DNA from: a virus
Virus record (IMG/VR): IMGVR_UViG_3300031629_000056
Coordinates: 1-27,677 of that record
Length of the DNA: 27,677 bases
Direction: 5' to 3' (one strand)
Shown: positions 6,589-14,082 of the stretch, piece after piece
How positions within the stretch are numbered: position 1 is the stretch's first letter
How the letters are laid out: every line of letters starts with the position of its first letter
Notes under the pieces: generated by a model
The model's input: only the letters and a program-made list of their open reading frames with translations
Database searches by the model: none
What the model was told of the DNA's origin: nothing
Translations under genes and position numbers: made by a program

Positions 6589-7290
6589 ATGGAACAAGTA
6601 ACATTTAAGAAAACAGTATCTCCAAAGGGCACAGTCGGGCCTTACTGTAAGCTAACTGTCGCCGACGTATACGAAGGTAAGACAGAATTCAAATGCGCTG
6701 TGGTATTTGACCCAGCCGAGGAAGGCGTGAACGATTACATCAAAGATATCGAAGCGGCAGCAGACGCTGGCTATGCTAAAGGTATCGCAGAGATAGATAA
6801 GGACCTTGAGACGGCCAAAGGAGCAAAGCTTAACTCCCTCAAAGAGCGCAGGGATAACCTGATTCGTTCATGCCCCGTGAAAGACGAAGTTGCGGAAGAT
6901 GGAAGCCCAACGGGACGTTACCTCGTCAATTTCAAAAGGACCGCAAAAGGTGTGTATCGGTTCGGAAAGGATCAAGGTAAATCTTGGAGCATCAAACTCC
7001 CAATCTTTGATACTAAGAAGAAACCAATCACAGAATCTGAAGGAGAAATCTACGAAGGAAGCACACTCCGCATCCAAGCACTGCTCAAGACATACACGAT
7101 GCCGACTAGAGCTGGTGTATCCATGAACATCCGAGCGGTCCAGGTTATTAACTTGATTAGCAGAGCTGATGGCGGTGGCGATGCTAGCGGCTTCGACATT
7201 GAGGAAGGCTACGAAGCAAGCGAAGTCGAGAGGGTAGTTTCTAAAGGAGAACCATCCGAGAGCTATCAAGACGACAGTTCAGACTTCTAA
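6589..7290 (+). CDS. gp2.5-like single-stranded DNA-binding protein
   Basis: This 233-residue protein (T7 gp2.5 has 232) would coat single-stranded DNA and bind the phage polymerase and helicase during replication. It begins with an OB-fold-like strand pattern (VTFKKTVSPKGTVGPYCKLT), contains the region RYLVNFKRTAKG, and ends in an acidic tail SESYQDDSSDF with a terminal Phe. That tail is the hallmark of gp2.5 proteins. It is the first gene of the coupled operon, and its stop shares a base with the next start. Length, tail and position all agree. Confidence 0.88.
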   Translation: MEQVTFKKTVSPKGTVGPYCKLTVADVYEGKTEFKCAVVFDPAEEGVNDYIKDIEAAADAGYAKGIAEIDKDLETAKGAKLNSLKERRDNLIRSCPVKDEVAEDGSPTGRYLVNFKRTAKGVYRFGKDQGKSWSIKLPIFDTKKKPITESEGEIYEGSTLRIQALLKTYTMPTRAGVSMNIRAVQVINLISRADGGGDASGFDIEEGYEASEVERVVSKGEPSESYQDDSSDF

Positions 7291-7676
7291 TGCAACGAGT
7301 GCCAAGAACTAGAGCAGGAGGGCGCTGGACGGAATCAAGATTCTTTGGGTTCATCCGGTCTGCCCTCCGCTCTGCGGCCATGCGTTACCCACCAAAGTTT
7401 GATGCTCTAGCAGCAGCTAAACGAACTAAGCCACAAGGAAAACCAGGCAAGCACAGGTTTGAATACCAGTGTGCTTACTGCCTTGATTGGTTTGAAATGA
7501 AAGACGTAGCAGTTGACCACATAGTACCCGCTGGGTCTTTGAAGTCCTTCAATGACATAGCTTCATTCGCGGAGAGGCTCTACTGCGAACCCGATGGCCT
7601 TCAGGTGTTGTGCAAATCACCTTGCCACCAACGCAAAACTAACGCCGAAAGGAAAGCGGCAAAGGAATCCAAATGA
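7290..7676 (+). CDS. HNH endonuclease in the T7 endonuclease I slot
   Basis: This 128-residue protein carries a compact HNH fold: CAYCLDWF (first zinc pair), VDHIVPAGSL (catalytic HNH His after Asp) and LQVLCKSPCHQRKTNAE (second zinc pair and last His). It is basic at both ends, as DNA-binding proteins often are. T7 has the structurally unrelated endonuclease I between genes 2.5 and 3.5, where it resolves junctions and degrades host DNA. Here an HNH protein occupies exactly that slot, so it may be a non-homologous replacement or a free-standing homing nuclease. It overlaps the preceding stop (TAATG) and the following start (ATGA). Confidence 0.85.
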   Translation: MQRVPRTRAGGRWTESRFFGFIRSALRSAAMRYPPKFDALAAAKRTKPQGKPGKHRFEYQCAYCLDWFEMKDVAVDHIVPAGSLKSFNDIASFAERLYCEPDGLQVLCKSPCHQRKTNAERKAAKESK

Positions 7677-8089
7677 AACGAGCAAAACTTAAAACGGAGG
7701 AAGTCACACGAATAATCGTATCAGCCACCATGACTATGGACGATGAGGACGCCCTGGAATCGTTGGTGATAGAGCATTGTTGCCACACGCCAGAGAAGCT
7801 TGGGTGTCACTACTACATACAGAAGAACGGAGACGTACTGACACCTGTGAGCCATGAAGAACGCGGCAATTGGTTTTCTCGCTATGGTAGCACAGCAATA
7901 TTCATCGTCGTTGAAGGTGGACTAGATGATGACGGTCAGTTATCCAACAACTTCATGGCTGGTCAGATTTGCTGGATAAAGGGCATCGTGAAGACATTAA
8001 AGAAAATATACCCAAACGCTGAGTTAACTCTGCACCGAGAGCTATTTCTCGGCGTCAACCCAGTATTAACTAAGGAGCAAATAGAATGA
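7673..8089 (+). CDS. T7 lysozyme (gp3.5) homologue lacking amidase active site
   Basis: This 138-residue protein aligns along its length with T7 gp3.5, the N-acetylmuramoyl-L-alanine amidase that also binds and inhibits T7 RNA polymerase. Landmarks are RIIVSATMT (T7 IFVHCSAT), LGCHYYIQKNGDV (T7 VGYHFIIKRDGTV), IFIVVEGGLDDDGQLSNNF (T7 IGVCLVGGIDDKGKFDANF) and LTLHRELFLGVNP (T7 LRAHHEVAPKACP). By this alignment the first zinc His is deleted, Tyr46 is C45, Lys128 is G127 and the zinc Cys130 is N129; only the His equivalent to 122 (H121) remains. It should therefore have no amidase activity. The frame is intact, with coupled starts on both sides, so it is under selection for another role, most simply RNA polymerase control. 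The alignment was made by eye. Confidence 0.8.
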   Translation: MKRAKLKTEEVTRIIVSATMTMDDEDALESLVIEHCCHTPEKLGCHYYIQKNGDVLTPVSHEERGNWFSRYGSTAIFIVVEGGLDDDGQLSNNFMAGQICWIKGIVKTLKKIYPNAELTLHRELFLGVNPVLTKEQIE

Positions 8090-8334
8090 AAAAGACAACA
8101 GTATCTAAGATAAAGCGCCACCCAAAAACTGGAACACAAGTAGCAACAATCTTGAGTCACCTTCAGTCGGGTAGGTCCATCAATCAGGTTTCTTCTGCTG
8201 GTCTGTACGCCATACCGCAGTTGTCCGCTGCTGTACGTCACCTTCGCCAGATGGGCTGGAACATATCCAAGCAAACCCATACTGGTGTCAGAGGGGCCTA
8301 CGCAGAATACAAGCTAACCACTAAGGGAGAATAA
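8086..8334 (+). CDS. Small helix-turn-helix (HTH_39-like) protein
   Basis: This 82-residue protein has the pattern of the small winged-helix proteins found in many phage replication operons. It reads QVATILSHLQSGRSINQVSSAG, then QLSAAVRHLRQMGWNI, then a basic wing ending AYAEYKLTTKGE. These are usually annotated as helix-turn-helix domain of unknown role. The start overlaps the preceding stop as ATGA, and the primase-helicase gene follows 1 bp after its stop. A DNA-binding role in replication or transcription is inferred; no target is known. Confidence 0.7.
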   Translation: MKKTTVSKIKRHPKTGTQVATILSHLQSGRSINQVSSAGLYAIPQLSAAVRHLRQMGWNISKQTHTGVRGAYAEYKLTTKGE

Positions 8335-8335
8335 A

Positions 8336-10000
8336 ATGTCCGACTTCAGCCACCATGAGCCGTGCCCTAAGTGCTCTAGCAGCGATGGGTTCGCTAGGTA
8401 CACAACAGGATCGGGGTTCTGCTTCAGCGGCGGCTGCGGTCACTGGGAGCCCTCTGATGCCGACTATGTACCTGTAGTTCCAGAGGGTAGCTCTAAGCGC
8501 ATGAAGCTCCCAGAGCTAGGTGAGTATAGAGGGATACCACGCAGAGGCATCGACGAGGCTACTTGCAGAAAGATGCGGTACAGCATGAGCGAGTATTTCG
8601 TTAAAGGCCCTGATGGTTGGGAGCCTATCCCAGCGCATGTTGTCCACGTCCCAGATCAAGACGGACAACCTGTAGCAGCTAAGGTAAGGATGCCCGGAAA
8701 GGAGTTTAGATTCGTTGGAGACACGAAGGAGGCGGGTCTGGTGTTTCAGAACATCTGGCCTAGAGGCGGCCTCAAGCTCACGGTCTGCGAAGGAGAGATA
8801 GATGCCCTATCTGTCTCCCAGATCAATAACAATAAATACGCAGTTGTGAGTTTACCCAATGGTGTCAGCAACGCAGCAGAAGTTTGCGGTAGGTCGCGTG
8901 ACTACATCAATAGTTTTGACGAAGTGATCCTGATGTTTGACCAAGACGAAGCTGGCAGGGAGGCCGCGAGAGAAGTAAGTAAGCTCTTTAAGCATGCCAA
9001 GATCGCAGAGCTTCCACTCAAGGATGCCAACGAGATGCTGGTCGCTGGCAGAGGGCAGGAAGTTGTCTCTGCTGTCTTCAACGCTCAACCGTGGAGTCCT
9101 TCTGGCGTCCTTACCCTCGCCAGTTTGAAGGAAGAAATTCTAAAGCCAGTTGAGTGGGGTAGCCCTTGGGTTTTCCCTACGCTTAACGAGATGACGTTTG
9201 GGAGGCGAAGGGGCGAGCTGGTTACGCTAGGCGCTGGGACAGGCATCGGTAAGACCAGCTTCATCTTGCACCAGGCTATTGCTGATATTAAAAGCGGCAC
9301 AGAGAAGGTCGCACTCTTTCTTTTGGAGCAGAACCCAACAGAGACCAGCAAGCGTCTAGCGGGTGTGATGGACCACAAGATGTATCACCTACCACCAGAC
9401 GCAGGTAAATATTCGGCAGAAGAGCTGGAGGCTTCAGTGGACAAACTGATAGCGATGGAAGACGTGTTCCTGTTTAGCCACTTTGGAAGTAAAGACTTCG
9501 ACAGTATTGCCGAGAACATCAGGTGGCTCGCGCTTACTCACGGTGTCACGCAGGTGTACCTAGACAATCTCACCGCACTAACAGCTCACGCCTCTGACGA
9601 GCGTCGGGAGCTAGACAAGGTTTGTGAGCAACTGGCATCGCTTGCCCAAGAGCTGAATATCCACATGGTGGTTGTATCTCACCTAACCACACCAGCTAAA
9701 GGCAGCCACGAAGAGGGAGCCAGAGTGAAGGCTAGAGAGTTCAGAGGGAGCCGCAGCGTTGCTATGTGGTCCCACTTCTTGATTGGACTGGAGCGTCACA
9801 CGCAGCATGAGGACCCCTTTGTTCGCTCAGTGACTACGCTGCGATGCTTGAAGGATCGGAACACTGGACGAGGCAATGGCAAGACGGTCCTGATGGGATT
9901 CGATGAAGCTACCGGAGTTCAGTACGAACTTTCGCCACAAGAGATTGAAATGTACCACGAGGCTCTCAACGGGGGCCAATCATTTAGCGAGGATTTCTAA
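8336..10000 (+). CDS. gp4-like bifunctional DNA primase-helicase
   Basis: This 554-residue protein (T7 gp4 has 566) makes RNA primers and unwinds the fork ahead of the phage polymerase. The zinc ribbon is C10-x2-C13...C29-x4-C34, the element that recognises primer sites. The Toprim primase core shows VCEGEIDALS with E152 and MFDQDEAG with D202 and D204. The RecA-type helicase domain has Walker A GAGTGIGKTSF with K306, a Walker B-like VYLDNLT and a VVVSHL motif. The C-terminus is acidic (SFSEDF), as in T7, where it contacts the DNA polymerase. It is coupled to its neighbours on both sides. No catalytic residue appears to be missing. Confidence 0.96.
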   Translation: MSDFSHHEPCPKCSSSDGFARYTTGSGFCFSGGCGHWEPSDADYVPVVPEGSSKRMKLPELGEYRGIPRRGIDEATCRKMRYSMSEYFVKGPDGWEPIPAHVVHVPDQDGQPVAAKVRMPGKEFRFVGDTKEAGLVFQNIWPRGGLKLTVCEGEIDALSVSQINNNKYAVVSLPNGVSNAAEVCGRSRDYINSFDEVILMFDQDEAGREAAREVSKLFKHAKIAELPLKDANEMLVAGRGQEVVSAVFNAQPWSPSGVLTLASLKEEILKPVEWGSPWVFPTLNEMTFGRRRGELVTLGAGTGIGKTSFILHQAIADIKSGTEKVALFLLEQNPTETSKRLAGVMDHKMYHLPPDAGKYSAEELEASVDKLIAMEDVFLFSHFGSKDFDSIAENIRWLALTHGVTQVYLDNLTALTAHASDERRELDKVCEQLASLAQELNIHMVVVSHLTTPAKGSHEEGARVKAREFRGSRSVAMWSHFLIGLERHTQHEDPFVRSVTTLRCLKDRNTGRGNGKTVLMGFDEATGVQYELSPQEIEMYHEALNGGQSFSEDF

Positions 10001-10233
10001 TGAACACAAAAGCGCACAAGGAAGCAATTGCAGAGGACCACAACAGGCAATACAAGGGGCAGACTGCATCAGAGGACGAGGAGATGGCGCGTAAGGTCAT
10101 TGAGCTGATCCAATCTGAGCTAGAGCCAGAGACTCTAAAAGGTTGGCGTGATTCCTGTCGAAGCATTGAGAACCGTGTGAAGAAGAGCTTGGGCCTTCAG
10201 AGTAAGTATAGGGCTGATGGGACGGTGAGATAA
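10000..10233 (+). CDS. Small hypothetical protein between helicase and HNH gene
   Basis: This is a 77-residue, charged, probably helical protein that I do not recognise. It begins in the stop codon of the helicase gene (TAATG) and ends sharing a base with the next start, so it is translated as part of the operon. The N-terminal half is acidic (AEDHNRQYKGQTASEDEEMA) and the C-terminal half is basic (RVKKSLGLQSKYRADGTVR). Such short charged genes fill the space between genes 4 and 5 of T7-like phages without known functions. Confidence 0.65.
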   Translation: MNTKAHKEAIAEDHNRQYKGQTASEDEEMARKVIELIQSELEPETLKGWRDSCRSIENRVKKSLGLQSKYRADGTVR

Positions 10234-10757
10234 TGTCACACAAATGCAAGGAGAAGAAGGCTGCTTACATGAAGCAGTGGAGAGCAGATAACAAGGAATC
10301 CATAGCTGCTAAAAAGAAGAAGTGGCAAGCAGATAACAAGGAAGCACAGGCTGCTTATAATAAGATTTACATGAAGCAGTGGAGAGCAGATAACAAGGAA
10401 TCCATAGCTGCTAAAAAGAAGCTTTATAATCTAAAAAATTCTTATGGTTTAACCGAGGAAGACTACCAGAGCATATTAGAAGCGCAGAATGGTTGCTGCC
10501 CGATCTGTCTGAAACATCACACCGAGTTTACCAGGAGGCTTGCAGTCGATCATATACACGATCGTGCTGCTTCGGGTTTGGATTATAACAAAGGCGTATC
10601 TGGCGCTGTCCGTGGCCTTCTCTGCGATAGCTGCAACACAGGCATCGGAAAGTTAGGAGACTCACTGGATAACTTCATACGGCTCATAGCTTACAAGATG
10701 GGCAGCGACTTATGCCCATTCACTTTAACTGAACGAGATAAAAACGAGAGCGACTAA
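10233..10757 (+). CDS. Endonuclease VII-type HNH nuclease with N-terminal repeats
   Basis: This 174-residue protein has a C-terminal recombination endonuclease VII domain: CCPICLKHH, then LAVDHIHD, then GLLCDSCNTGIGKLGD. It shows the zinc cysteines and the catalytic DH pair. In T4 the family resolves branched DNA; free-standing copies in phages are often homing nucleases. The N-terminal 65 residues are three helical repeats of the form YMKQWRADNKESIAAKKK, with a shortened middle copy, likely a basic DNA-binding surface. At DNA level 55 bp are exactly duplicated. The gene lies directly before the DNA polymerase gene, with coupled start and stop. Confidence 0.85.
   Translation: MSHKCKEKKAAYMKQWRADNKESIAAKKKKWQADNKEAQAAYNKIYMKQWRADNKESIAAKKKLYNLKNSYGLTEEDYQSILEAQNGCCPICLKHHTEFTRRLAVDHIHDRAASGLDYNKGVSGAVRGLLCDSCNTGIGKLGDSLDNFIRLIAYKMGSDLCPFTLTERDKNESD
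10265..10421 (+). repeat. Internal duplication, 55-bp exact copies 102 bp apart
   Basis: Positions 10265-10319 are repeated without mismatch at 10367-10421, with a diverged third unit between them. The repeats stay in frame and encode the helical repeats of the HNH gene. Perfect identity points to a recent duplication or gene conversion. Confidence 0.92.
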
Positions 10758-12733
10758 TGCTGATCTTCGACCTAGAAACGGACGGCCTGCTTGACACTGT
10801 CAGCACCATCCACTGCCTGCACCTCTATGATACTGACAATCCTGACCTTGGAGTGCAACGATATAACGATCACTCCTACCACGCAACAGGGACAGTCTCA
10901 GAGGGCGTTCAGGCTCTAGGTAGGGCTGATGAGATATTAGCTCACAACGGAATAGGCTTCGACTATCTCGTGCTCGACAAGCTATACCCTGTTTGGAATC
11001 TAGAGAAAAAACCAAAACGGCTTGATTCACTGATTCTATCCAGAGTTTTATTCACAGAACTAAAGGACATGGACTTTGAAGCTCGACGCCGTGGGTATTG
11101 GATTTCCTCTGAGAAAAAGAACCCTGTACCGGAGAAGATGGGTGGCATCATTGGCTCACATTCGCTGAAGGCATGGGGCCTGCGTCTTGGAAACAACAAG
11201 GCAGACTATGACCCAAGAGATGAGTGCGAGCCTGGGCTTACAGTCAGCGCAGCTTGGAAGCAAGTGGGCTGGACAGAGCGGATGGATGACTACTGTTGTC
11301 AGGATGTATTGGTAACTGTCCAGCTCGTAGAGATGTTGCAGTCTAAGAACCTCTCTCCGATCTGCTCAGACCTTGAGCATCAGTTTGCAACCATCATCAA
11401 CAGACAGGAACGCTTCGGGTTCAAGTTTGACATCCCTAAAGCTCAACAGCTCCATCGCAAGCTGGCCATTCGCAGCACCCAACTGGAAGAAGAGCTAAGA
11501 GCTTTGATCCCGAATTGGTGGACTGCGGATGGCAGTAACGCGCAGAGGATGCCGAAGGTGAACAACAAGACACGGCACGAGGTTAAGGGAGCCGCTTTTA
11601 CGAAAGTAACTTGTCGAACATTCAACGCTGGCTCCACGCAGCAGATAGGGGACAGGCTGCAGGCTATCTATGGATGGAAGCCTGAGCTGTATGGAAACGA
11701 CGGCTCACCCACATGCAGCGACGAGATCCTAGCGACCCTTGATTACCCAGTGGTCCCAATGATCCGAGAGTATCTCATGGTCTCTAAGCGCCTGGGACAG
11801 CTCGCCCTTGGTACGCAGGCACTATTGAAGAAGGTGAACAAGAATGATGGGAGGATGCATGGACGATGTAATACCGGAGGAACAGTCACAGGTAGATGTT
11901 CACACAGCTCTCCGAACGTGGCGCAGACTCCAGCCAACGGTGTCCCATATGGCAGGGAGTTCCGCAATCTTTATACAGTCGGGTCCGACAGGAAGCTTGT
12001 CGGTGCTGATGCTGCGGGTCTCGAGCTGCGGACGCTTGCGCATTACATGGCAGCGTACGACGGCGGGGAATATGCTGCTGAGGTCGTTGACGGCGATGCC
12101 CATTTTAAGACGCTTCAAGCCCTTGAACTCGTTAGTGGTGAAAGAGACAGACATAGCGCAGCACATGAAAAAGCTCGAAGCCTTGGGAAGGTTTGGTTGT
12201 ACAGCTTATTGTATGGATGCGGAGAAGATTTGTCGGGCCTCAACTATAAGAAAATCTTTGAAGTTATACACGGTCAGGAACCAGCGGGCAGTCTTATTTC
12301 ATTGGGACGAAGATCGCGTAAAGCTTTCAAGAAGAACTTGAGCGCTCTAGCTGACCTAGAGAAGGCAGTCAAAGAGAAGGCAACGGTAGCTAAAAGAGTC
12401 AGAGGTTTGGACGGCAGGTTTATATCCTGTCGCTCATCTCACTCAGCTCTTAACTCGCTGCTTCAATCTGCTGGAGCTATCGTAATGAAGCAGGCCCTGG
12501 TTGAGTTAGACAACTCGCTTCAGGCACAGGGTCTGCGGCCAGGTAACGATTATGAGTTCACTCTAAATTGCCACGACGAATGGCAAGTAGACGTAGCTGA
12601 TCGAGATGGGCTGCCTGAGCTTGTAGCTGAGGAGAGCTGCACTGCAATGGTAAGGGCTGGGAAGTTCTTCAAGATGCGCGTGGCTATTGAAGGTGAAGCA
12701 CAGATCGGCAACAGCTGGGCCGAAACTCACTAG
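10757..12733 (+). CDS. Family A (T7-type) DNA polymerase with proofreading exonuclease
   Basis: This 658-residue polymerase (T7 gp5 has 704) is the replicative enzyme. The 3'-5' exonuclease begins at once with FDLETDG: D5 and E7 fall at the same residue numbers as in T7. Polymerase motif A is GADAAGLELRTLAHY with D418. Motif B is RSLGKVWLYSLLYGCG with R474, K478 and Y482, matching T7 R518, K522 and Y526. Motif C is NCHDEWQVDV with D607. Y482 is the site equivalent to E. coli Pol I Phe762, whose identity has been linked to lifestyle in marine phages. The start overlaps the preceding HNH gene (TAATG), and an HNH gene also follows. Confidence 0.97.
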   Translation: MLIFDLETDGLLDTVSTIHCLHLYDTDNPDLGVQRYNDHSYHATGTVSEGVQALGRADEILAHNGIGFDYLVLDKLYPVWNLEKKPKRLDSLILSRVLFTELKDMDFEARRRGYWISSEKKNPVPEKMGGIIGSHSLKAWGLRLGNNKADYDPRDECEPGLTVSAAWKQVGWTERMDDYCCQDVLVTVQLVEMLQSKNLSPICSDLEHQFATIINRQERFGFKFDIPKAQQLHRKLAIRSTQLEEELRALIPNWWTADGSNAQRMPKVNNKTRHEVKGAAFTKVTCRTFNAGSTQQIGDRLQAIYGWKPELYGNDGSPTCSDEILATLDYPVVPMIREYLMVSKRLGQLALGTQALLKKVNKNDGRMHGRCNTGGTVTGRCSHSSPNVAQTPANGVPYGREFRNLYTVGSDRKLVGADAAGLELRTLAHYMAAYDGGEYAAEVVDGDAHFKTLQALELVSGERDRHSAAHEKARSLGKVWLYSLLYGCGEDLSGLNYKKIFEVIHGQEPAGSLISLGRRSRKAFKKNLSALADLEKAVKEKATVAKRVRGLDGRFISCRSSHSALNSLLQSAGAIVMKQALVELDNSLQAQGLRPGNDYEFTLNCHDEWQVDVADRDGLPELVAEESCTAMVRAGKFFKMRVAIEGEAQIGNSWAETH

Positions 12734-12741
12734 GAGGAAGT

Positions 12742-13191
12742 ATGGAAGTTTTAAGATTATGCAAGAGGTGTGAGCGTAAGGCGCATAACGTGGACGAGCT
12801 AGAATATTTTACTAAGAGGAAAGACTCCAAGCATGGGCGCAATAACTTATGCAAACAATGCGCCAATGATCACGGAAAAGGAAAAGGAAGAGACTGGAAG
12901 ACAGACCACCAAACTAGGAAGCGTTATGGCGTAGGCGTTGCAGAGTACAAGAAACGCATGGCTACAAGCGCATCCTGTGAGTGCTGTGGGTCAGAAGAAA
13001 ACCTCTGCTATGACCACTGCCATGAAACCATGAAGTTCCGTGGCGTTCTGTGTAGGTCATGTAACGCAGCCATAGGCCAGCTAGGTGACAGACTAGAGGA
13101 TATTCGGAGAGCGGTTGCCTACCTTGAGAGGGCTTTAGTACGCCCTGACATAAGTGAACAAACATACACAGAGGAATACGCAAATGACTGA
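12742..13191 (+). CDS. Endonuclease VII-type HNH nuclease downstream of polymerase
   Basis: This 149-residue protein has an N-terminal zinc-ribbon-like part (CKRCERKAHN and NLCKQCANDHGKGKG) and an endonuclease VII-type HNH domain: CECCGSEENLCYDHCHE, then RGVLCRSCNAAIGQLGD. The DH pair and four cysteines are present, so it should be active. GGAGGAA lies a few bases before the ATG. It differs from the HNH gene on the other side of the polymerase except in the core motif, so the two are not a simple duplication. It could resolve recombination intermediates or act as a homing nuclease against polymerase-region alleles. Confidence 0.85.
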   Translation: MEVLRLCKRCERKAHNVDELEYFTKRKDSKHGRNNLCKQCANDHGKGKGRDWKTDHQTRKRYGVGVAEYKKRMATSASCECCGSEENLCYDHCHETMKFRGVLCRSCNAAIGQLGDRLEDIRRAVAYLERALVRPDISEQTYTEEYAND

Positions 13192-13912
13192 GAAAGACTT
13201 ACGACTAGATTACCTAGCGGCCCGACTGTGCTCTGCAAGCTACCCAAGCCAGCAGCATCGCATGGACTTCCTGATGGACGACTTCATACACGAAAGCGAC
13301 AATAGCCACGATTTCGATTGCTGGGTCGGGGAAGGTGCTGAACATAACTTCGCTGTGTTCAGAGGGTACAAGGCTACGACTACGCTTTCATGGAGTGACA
13401 TCGGATCAATGGTAGTTGATTACTTCCGCCCTCTACCGGGTAACGACCTAAAACTACATCCACCATTCTTTAGTCTTTGGAGAAAAATGAGTCCAAAGGT
13501 TTTTCAAGCAACCCACACAATCCAATACACCCAGGCTCAAGAGCGTGGTGAATCCAAGCCTTGGGTCTTTACTGGACACGGACTGGGTGGCGCTATGGCA
13601 ACTATAGCAGCGGCCAGCTTCAAGCCAGCCACTCTTGTCACCTTTGGGGCACCTCGCGTGGGCGGTAAGAAGTTCGTTGAGGTTGTAGACGATTCCTGCA
13701 CACACCGACGGTGGCTTTCTGCTCGTGACAGAGGCGCAATGATTCCTTTGGGCGGCCACCAGATGCACAGCGGCGACCTGTTCTACATCGCCTCTAACGG
13801 CACCTTAGAACGCAACCCATCCGCAATGATGCAAGTGCTTGACCATGACAAGTGGTTTGAACGGCACGGCATTGAATCATACGTAGACTTTATAGAGGAA
13901 TCATTTGCATGA
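13184..13912 (+). CDS. Class 3 lipase-like protein with Gly at the nucleophile position
   Basis: This 242-residue protein has the Lipase_3 alpha/beta-hydrolase layout: early FAVFRGYKATTTLSWSDIG (usual FRGT), then PWVFTGHGLGGAMATIAAAS, then LVTFGAPRVGGKKF, then a charge-relay region RDRGAMIPL and a late HSGDLFYIASNG. In active members the elbow is GHSLGGA; here residue 133 is Gly (codon GGA), two substitutions away from any Ser codon. It is therefore probably not a conventional lipase. No signal peptide is visible, so it acts inside the cell. GAGGAA at 13171-13176 supports the ATG at 13184 over an upstream in-frame ATG. It overlaps its neighbours by ATGA-type junctions within the replication operon. 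The function is unknown. Confidence 0.75.
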   Translation: MTEKDLRLDYLAARLCSASYPSQQHRMDFLMDDFIHESDNSHDFDCWVGEGAEHNFAVFRGYKATTTLSWSDIGSMVVDYFRPLPGNDLKLHPPFFSLWRKMSPKVFQATHTIQYTQAQERGESKPWVFTGHGLGGAMATIAAASFKPATLVTFGAPRVGGKKFVEVVDDSCTHRRWLSARDRGAMIPLGGHQMHSGDLFYIASNGTLERNPSAMMQVLDHDKWFERHGIESYVDFIEESFA

Positions 13913-14082
13913 CACCACCAAAGACACGCGAAGAGGCACAGCGCCTTCTGGAAGTACCACACTGCGCCACACAGGTTGTTATAGATGAACCCATCATGCT
14001 TTTCTTGGATATTGATAACGCTTGTATGGAGATCGTTAGGCAGGCCGATGGCAAGCATGCCAAGAGGGAGCACAAGCCATGA
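13909..14082 (+). CDS. 57-residue hypothetical protein
   Basis: This short gene begins in an ATGA overlap with the lipase-like gene and ends in an ATGA overlap with the exonuclease gene, and the frame is open throughout. These junctions are the main support. The product starts MTPPKTREEAQRLLEVPHC, has a central VVIDEPIMLFLDIDNACMEI segment and a basic tail. Nothing in it points to a known family. Confidence 0.7.
   Translation: MTPPKTREEAQRLLEVPHCATQVVIDEPIMLFLDIDNACMEIVRQADGKHAKREHKP

Noticed and set aside
7673-8089. Working endolysin
   Set aside because: The alignment with T7 lysozyme shows loss of two zinc ligands and both catalytic residues.
11844-12341. Long overlapping frame within the DNA polymerase gene
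   Set aside because: It lies across polymerase motifs A and B in another frame and has no ribosome site or recognisable fold.
13154-13183. Earlier ATG for the lipase-like protein
   Set aside because: It adds ten residues inside the end of the preceding HNH gene, whereas the ATG at 13184 has a GAGGAA site at proper distance.
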